Positions 58,560-64,000 of a stretch of 64,000 bases of DNA are shown piece by piece. The DNA comes from Phascolarctos cinereus (lineage: Eukaryota; Chordata; Mammalia; Diprotodontia; Phascolarctidae). The notes under the pieces were generated by a model. That model did not search any database. It was not told the origin of the DNA and saw nothing but the letters and a program-made list of their open reading frames with translations. The position numbers were made by a program, and so were the translations under genes. Within the stretch, counting starts at the first letter, position 1, and every line of letters starts with the position of its first letter. Location: NCBI RefSeq assembly GCF_002099425.1, contig NW_018344165.1, forward strand, positions 1,649,501-1,713,500. The letters are read 5' to 3'.

Positions 58560-58960
58560 TTTTGGGGTGCTACTGGAACCCCAAGATCACGGTACCGGGC
58601 CCTGCCTGAAAGAATTCAACTCAAGTCTTCAGCCAGAGGAAAAGTTTATTAGTGATACATATAGGCCAGGTGACGCATGAGTGGGCATGAGAAAGTCTCA
58701 GCTTTGTGGGCCTGAGATTCTCAACCAGGTGACGCCCATAAAGACTAGCGGGCATGAGAAAGTCTCAGCCTTTTGGGCATGAGATTCTCAGCCCTGAATG
58801 AGGGCCAGGGTAGATCAATTGCAAAGGAGGGAGGACAACTCAGAAGGGAGATCTAAATAAATGAGAGTTTGTAAACCTACTGACAGTGCAAAGTAGCTGA
58901 GGATTTAGAACCACCTATTTATTAGAGATGAAAGTTTATGAGAGAGGTAGGGAAGAGGGG
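58560..58960 (-). mobile_element. LTR fossil related to the 2.2-kb LTR, left end seen only
   Basis: Minus-strand AATAAAC (near 58650), then GGCTGAAG and GAATTCTTTCAGGCAGG, match in order the U5 of the LTR at 2.19-2.29 kb. The element ends near 58567; the other end was not found. U3 holds a two-copy tandem repeat (58666-58790). Old. Confidence 0.6.
58666..58790. repeat. Two-copy tandem repeat in the LTR
   Basis: CCAGGTGACGC starts each unit (58666 and 58725) and GAGATTCTCA ends each. Both contain GGGCATGAGAAAGTCTCAGC. The units are 59 and 66 bp. Confidence 0.9.
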
Positions 58961-59234
58961 AGAGGGGAAAAGGGAGAGGGAAGAATCTTAGTAGATCATT
59001 TCAGGGAATAATCCTTACTGGGCTAACCAGTAGTGAAGGGACTGAGAGTAGTTTAGAAACTGGTTAAGTACTCAAGAAGAAAAGATTTCAGTGTACATTG
59101 TTTTCCTAGAGGTTGATTTAATACTAATAAGGTTTTCTTCGTTCAGGTAAGACTGGAAGAAACAAATTTATTTCTTTTTATTTCTAAGTAAGGGAACTGG
59201 GTGGGTGGGGCCCTTAATGTACTTCCAAACATTG

Positions 59235-59490
59235 TTTATTTGTGGTACGGTGAATTGATCCAATCTTTTTGGAAAACTATTTGGAATTATGAATTTTGTA
59301 AAAAAGTTTTGAAATAGTTCGTATCCTTTGACCCAATGATCTCATGATTAGGTGTATAGCCCAAAGAGGTCATTTACAGAAAGAAAGGTCTCATGTGCTA
59401 AAATATTCACAAAGCAGTTTTTGTATTAGCAAAAAACTAGGGAAAAAAATCAGCAAATAGCTGAACTGTGGAACTTAGCAATAATAGCAT
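59235..59490 (+). mobile_element. Old L1 ORF2 C-terminal fragment
   Basis: GAAAACTATTTGGAATTATG, CCTTTGACCCAATGATCTC and ATAGCCCAAAGAGGTCA match the L1 ORF2 end in decayed form. The 3' UTR is absent. Confidence 0.65.
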
Positions 59491-59522
59491 TTATATAGCA
59501 CTTTAAAGTTTTCAAAATGCTC
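59491..59522 (-). mobile_element. Left part of a split MIR3-like repeat
   Basis: AATAGCATTTATATAGCACT followed by TTAAAGTTTTC; the rest of this repeat appears near 61700-61880 after three inserted elements. Confidence 0.6.
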
Positions 59523-60770
59523 GGAAACATAATCAGGATAACACAAGATTTAGCAGCTTCTACGTTAAAGGACCGCAGGGCATGGAATATAATATTCCGG
59601 AGGGCAAAGGAGATAGGATTACAACCAAGAATCACCTACCCAGCAAAACTGAGTATAATCCTTCAGGGGAAAAAATGGTCATTCAGTGAAATAGAGGACT
59701 TTCAAGCATTCCTGAGGAAAAGACCAGAGCTGAATAGAAAATTTGACTTTCAAATACAGGACTCAAGTGGAACATGAAGAGATAAACAGGAAAGAGAAAT
59801 CATAAGAGACTTATTAAGATTGAACTGTTTACATTCCTGCATGGAAAGATGATATTTATAACTCATGAGACCTTTGTCAGTATTAGGGTAGTTGGAGGAA
59901 AAAAATTATATGTATGTATATGTAGATAGATAGATAGAGGGCACAGGGTGAGTTGAAGATTAAGGGGTCATATCTGGAGAATAAAATTAAGGGATGAGAG
60001 AGGATTATACTCGGAGAAGAAGAAAGGGAGAGGTAGAATGGGGTAAATTATCTCACAAAAAAAAACAGAAAAGAAAAGTCTCTTACAGTGGAGGGGAAAT
60101 GGGGAAGGTGAGAGGGAATGAGTGAATCTTATTCTCATAGGATTTGGCTTAAGGAGGGAATAACATACACATTCAATTGGGTATGGAAATCTGTCTTACC
60201 CTACAGGAAAATAGGGGGAGAAGGGGACAAGAGAGCAGGGGGATGATAGAGAGGAGGGCAGATTGGGAAAGGGGTAATCAGAAGAAATACTTCTGAGGAG
60301 GGACAGGGTCAAAAGAAAGAATAGAATAAATGGGAGGGCAGGATAGGATTAAGGAAAATAGAGTTAGTTTTTCACAACATGTCTACTATGGATGTGTTTT
60401 GCATAACTGCACATGTACAACCTATATTGAGTTGCTTGCCTTTTCAATGAGGGTGGGTGGGGAGGGAGGAAGAGAGAAAATTTGAAACCTAAAGTTTTAA
60501 AAACATATGTTTAAAAAAAATGTTTTCACATGCTACTGGGAAATAAGAAATATAGGAAATGAGGTACAGAAGTCTATCCTGCCCTACAGGAAAATAGAAG
60601 GGGAAGGGGATAAGAGAAGGGGAGAGAGATAGAAGAGAGGACAGACTAGGGGAAGGGATATTCAGAATGCATGCCATTTGGGGTGGGGGGAGATGGGGTG
60701 AAAATTTGGAACTCAAAAACTTGTGGGAGTGAATGTTGAAAACTAAAAATAAATAAATTTATATTAAAAA
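59523..60770 (+). mobile_element. HAL1-like element: ORF1 C-terminus and doubled 3' tail
   Basis: The first 250 bp encode ASTLKDRRAWNIIF and QPRITYPAKLSIIL, the ORF1p C-terminal domain of L1, and then pass straight to a 3' UTR with no ORF2, as in HAL1 ('half-L1'). The tail has two related modules, ending near 60525 and 60770. AAAGTTTTCAAAATGCTC at 59505-59522 and 60771-60788 is a perfect 18-bp target-site duplication. Truncated at the 5' end. Confidence 0.88.
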
Positions 60771-60788
60771 AAAGTTTTCAAAATGCTC

Positions 60789-61545
60789 ACAAACAATGAT
60801 CCAACCATTTTGGAGAACAATTTGGAGCTATGCCCAAAGGGCTACAAAAATGTGCATACCCTTTGATCCAGCAATACCACTTCTAGGGCTATATCCCAAA
60901 GAGATAGTAAAAATAGGAAAAGGACCCACATGTACAAAAATATTGATAGCAGCTCTTTCTGTGGTGGCAAAGAATTGGAAATTGAGAGGATGCCCATCCA
61001 TTGGGAAATGGCTGAGCAAGTTGTGGTATATGAATGTAATGGAATACGACTGTGCTATAAGAAATGCTGAACAGGCTGACTTCAGAAAAACCTGGAAAGG
61101 CTTATATGGTCTGATGCTGAGTGAAGTGAGCAGACCAAGAGGACTCTGTACACAATAACAGCCATGTTATGCGATGACTAAGATTGTTAAACTGAATCCT
61201 TCTCAGCATTACGAGGATCTAAGACATCTCCAGAGTCCTCGGGATGGAAAATGCTGTCCACATTCAAAGAAAGAACTATGGAAGCCGAATCGCTATCACT
61301 TATTTTTACCTTCTGTTGAGTTTTGTTTCATCTTTCTGATGGTTCCTCCTATTGGTTTTAATTTTTACTTACAACTTCACTAATGTGAAAATATGTTTAA
61401 TAGAAATGTAAATGCAAAGCCTATATCAGATTGTGGCTGTCTTGGGGAGGGTGGGGGGGAGGAAGGGGAAGAAAAATTTTCAACTCAAAAGAATATGGAA
61501 GTTATTGTTGATAAATCAAAATAAATTAATAAAAAATTTTTTTAA
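60789..61545 (+). mobile_element. L1 LINE 3' end, one of the best kept
   Basis: An open stretch reads FDPAIPLLGLYPKEIVK and VAKNWKLRGCPSIGKWL, the L1 ORF2 C-terminus, then a 3' UTR and TTAATAAAAAATTTTT tail. It is the same subfamily as 8851-9461. It inserted directly next to the HAL1 copy. Confidence 0.93.
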
Positions 61546-61574
61546 AGTGCTCATTAACATGTCAATTTATCCCC

Positions 61575-61700
61575 ATAACACATGGAAGTCAGGTGGTACA
61601 GTGAATAGATTATCAGCCCTGGAGTCGAGGACCAGTCGCAGGCATTTAGCTGTGTGACCCTGGGCAAGTCACTTAACCCTGATTGCCTCCAAAAAAAAAT
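61575..61700 (+). mobile_element. Decayed tRNA-SINE
   Basis: GGAAGTCAGGTGGTACAGTG, AATAGATTATCAGCCCTGG and TAGCTGTGTGACCCTGGGCA, with an A-run. TTATCCCCATAAC before and TTATCCCCTCAAC after are the likely duplication. Confidence 0.88.
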
Positions 61701-61880
61701 TATCCCCTCAACAACCTTAGGAGGCAAGTGCTATCATTATCCTCATTTTACAGATGAAACTGAGACAGACAAAGGTTAAGTGCCCTGGGTCACATATCTA
61801 ATAAGTATCTGAGGCCAGAATTAGAACTCAGGTCTTCCTGATTCCAAGCCCAGCACTCTATCCATTGCAACACCTTGTAA
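61700..61880 (-). mobile_element. MIR/MIR3-like SINE, antisense (right part of the split host)
   Basis: CAACAACCTTAGGAGGCAAG, CTCATTTTACAGATGAAACTG, TCTGAGGCCAGAATTAGAAC and the reversed head. Confidence 0.75.
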
Positions 61881-62184
61881 TGGAATTAATTTTGTTACAA
61901 GAAACACAATTCCCTCCTCTTAGGAGGTGGGGGTATACAGGTACAGAATGTTGCATGTACCATCACACATGGTTGCTGGATCAACTGCTTTTGCTTAACT
62001 GTTTTCCTTTGTTGTAAAGGAGGGTTCAAATGATAGGTGGTATTAGAAAATGAATAATGTAAAATAAGTAACAACAAATATTTAAAAAATTTTTAATGTT
62101 CATCTTATCTCCAAAAAGCTATTGAGTAAAGCATACATCATTTCTTTCTGTCAACAATCATTTAAAAAGTAGAAAATGATGTAT
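61881..62184. other. No recognised feature
   Basis: A G-rich patch (TTAGGAGGTGGGGGTATAC, near 61920) resembles LINE-tail text, but no family was identified. Confidence 0.35.
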
Positions 62185-62300
62185 CATAAAAAATATACTA
62201 TCAATGATAGTATATCATTTTATATATATATATATATAATTTATATAATTTATATAATTATATAATTATATATATATATATGTATTATATATAAAATCAG
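62185..62300. repeat. Palindrome followed by a (TA)n-rich block
   Basis: ATATACTATCA and TGATAGTATAT (about 62194-62216) form an 11-bp stem with one base between. About 75 bp of nearly pure A/T follow. Confidence 0.85.
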
Positions 62301-63790
62301 GCATTTAGGCAATTTTGCTTAACTGTCTTCATGGAATATACTTTGTAGAAGGAGTTGTTTGCATGTTTTTTGGGAAGTGTCTCTTGGACTCCCCCCCCTC
62401 CAAAAAAAAGGAATCAGTAAAAATGATAAATTTCTAAAAAGCATGTTGAGTCTTGTTTGGCAGATAACTCTGGGTTAAAGGCCTCCGTTTCTTTTTTTCA
62501 TAGGTGTTTCATTCCATTTTCTCTGTTTGTTCCTTCTCCTCTTTGAAATTTGCCTTAGCAAATTTAATTTTAAAAAAATAGCTAAAGACATAATTTGTGA
62601 TTCTTAAGCTTCTCAAAGTGGTTTCACCGAATTTCTTTTACTGTTATTGTAGCATAAGCAAGGGATTATTATCCCCATTTAACATATAGGAAACTGTTCT
62701 GTCTTAGCCATTAAGTCCTCTAGGTCCTCAAGTGCAGCTCTTTGACAGAATCCAAAGTTTAGATTCTGTCATGTGGCCTCAAGGTCACAAGTTTTCTTTC
62801 CCCCCTCCCACTAAGCCTTTCAAGGAGAGAGAAGCTTCCCCTTCTTTAGTTGTGTTCTCATCCCCTAGCCTCAAACAAGTCACATGACGATGAGCTGAAG
62901 AGTAGCTATCCTGGTATAATAAAACCTCATTATTGTATTCAGATTCCTAATCTGAATTTGAATTTTTGACTAATTTGGAATTTGGGATAGTCTGGCCAGG
63001 GATAAGGGATATCTTTGTGGACAGAAATTTCTTCTTTGTAGTTAGTGAAATTAATGATCTAAGATGATTGAAGGGAGAATATTATTCTAAAGCGTTTCTC
63101 TGAGAATTCAATGGATCTGTGATCTTGCCACTGTAGACATACCTTCCAGCAGTGCAGACCACAACCTATCCATGCCTTCTCATCCTATGTGCTCTTATCC
63201 ATATCTTCCTAAAAATAGTCCTGGGGAGGGGCAGGGGGGAAGGTAGGGGAGGTTGGGGAGAAGCTCAATGTGTAGGAGGACTTCAGTTAGATCAAAACAG
63301 CATGTGAGCTGTTCACGGTCACTCCTTCCTTGTGGGGCATGACTAGCTCACCTCCCTTTCTAGTCATACCATTCTTTGATGACTACCACATGTCTCTCTA
63401 CTGCCCTTGGGTTGACCTGTAGCTGTAACGCTTCAGAGACTGTGGTATTTAATATTTCACAGTGTTACACCATTACCAGAAGACTAGTGAAGTTATAAAA
63501 ATGAGCCTTTGTTTCAGGGAGAAGTTTGGGGTTATTTGAAGCACTGTACCATTTCCAAAAGGTAATCCAGCCAGTTGAAGTCTTTTTGGGTCCTTGACTC
63601 TATTGTATAACCTGCCAGATATCCCTCCCAATTTTTGTGGGTTTTTTTTTAAATTCTGAACTTAACAAATGCTAGTTAAAATGAACATTTTCATATATAA
63701 AATAGAACTGGAAAAGAGAATAGTTCATGAAACTGTGGATCTCTATTACATATTACCATTTTAAGTATATATTTAATTCAACATGTCACT
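62301..63790. other. Non-coding DNA, no feature recognised
   Basis: No exon, repeat family or promoter was recognised with confidence, although short MIR-like scraps are possible near 62660-62700. Confidence 0.4.
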
Positions 63791-63799
63791 TTCTTTTTT

Positions 63800-63960
63800 T
63801 CTCTTAATAGAAGTATTTTTTTTCCCAATTACATGTAAAGATAGTTTTCAACATTCATTTTTGTAAGATTTTGAGTTCCAAATTTTTCTCTCTCCCTCCC
63901 TTCCCTCCCCTCTCCCCAAGACAGCAAGCAATCTGATATAGGTTATACAGGTACATTATA
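63800..63960 (-). mobile_element. L1/HAL1-type 3' tail, antisense
   Basis: GTTTTCAACATTCATTTTTG, TTGAGTTCCAAATTTTTCTC, CAAGACAGCAAGCAATCTGA and ATAGGTTATACAGGTACA are the reversed tail. A TG/TA microsatellite (63960-64000) reaches the window end. Confidence 0.8.
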
Positions 63961-63962
63961 TA

Positions 63963-63994
<32 letters not shown>

Positions 63995-64000
63995 CATATA

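Noticed and set aside
59517-59777. Possible novel 86-codon host gene
   Set aside because: QPRITYPAKLSIIL identifies it as the ORF1p end of an L1/HAL1 element.

Overview
The window is a stretch of nuclear DNA from a marsupial-type mammal. Most of it is interspersed repeat: L1 3' ends with the 3'-UTR seen throughout marsupial genomes, many long LINE-2 (L2) copies, tRNA-derived SINEs (some with a BovB/RTE-like tail), HAL1-type elements, an RTE-like LINE, small hAT and mariner DNA elements, and a few fossil retroviral LTRs. Species cannot be set from the sequence alone. There are no bacterial-style operons, CRISPR arrays or functional tRNA/rRNA genes.

Three host genes are supported by protein similarity recalled from memory and by splice sites read in the sequence. 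RD3L (+ strand) has two coding exons at 17351-17649 and 18339-18696 and encodes 218 aa. The first coding exon of TDRD9 lies on the - strand (start codon 28633-28631) in a GC-rich island. ATP5MJ (6.8-kDa proteolipid of mitochondrial ATP synthase, + strand) has coding exons at 50418-50541, 51050-51073 and 51783-51820 (61 aa) and a probable non-coding first exon in the CpG island near 44 kb. This is the gene neighbourhood I recall from human 14q32.33. TDRD9 and ATP5MJ are transcribed away from each other. RD3L is antisense to TDRD9 and, because no further TDRD9 exon was found below 28 kb, probably sits inside its first intron. A decayed processed pseudogene of DBF4 lies at about 4.0-5.95 kb on the - strand.

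Layout: 1-4 kb, L1 ends and a retroviral LTR/leader fossil; 4-6 kb, DBF4 pseudogene; 6-14.6 kb, L2, RTE and nested L1s; 14.6-21 kb, less repetitive DNA with RD3L; 21-28 kb, L2, MIR, hAT and L1; 28.3-29.1 kb, TDRD9 promoter and exon 1; 29-43 kb, dense SINE, L2 and L1 with a solo LTR; 43.6-52.1 kb, ATP5MJ with a CpG-island promoter and a perfect 272-bp tandem duplication in intron 1; 52.5-64 kb, HAL1 and L1 copies, two LTR fossils and a four-layer nest of insertions.

No clearly new biological system was seen. The most interesting items are the perfect tandem duplication, two HAL1-like copies that share a doubled 3' tail, an odd TDRD9 exon 1 with a stop where the human protein continues, a 75-bp mariner hairpin, and several insertion nests whose order can be read from target-site duplications. 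All family names come from recognition without a database search.
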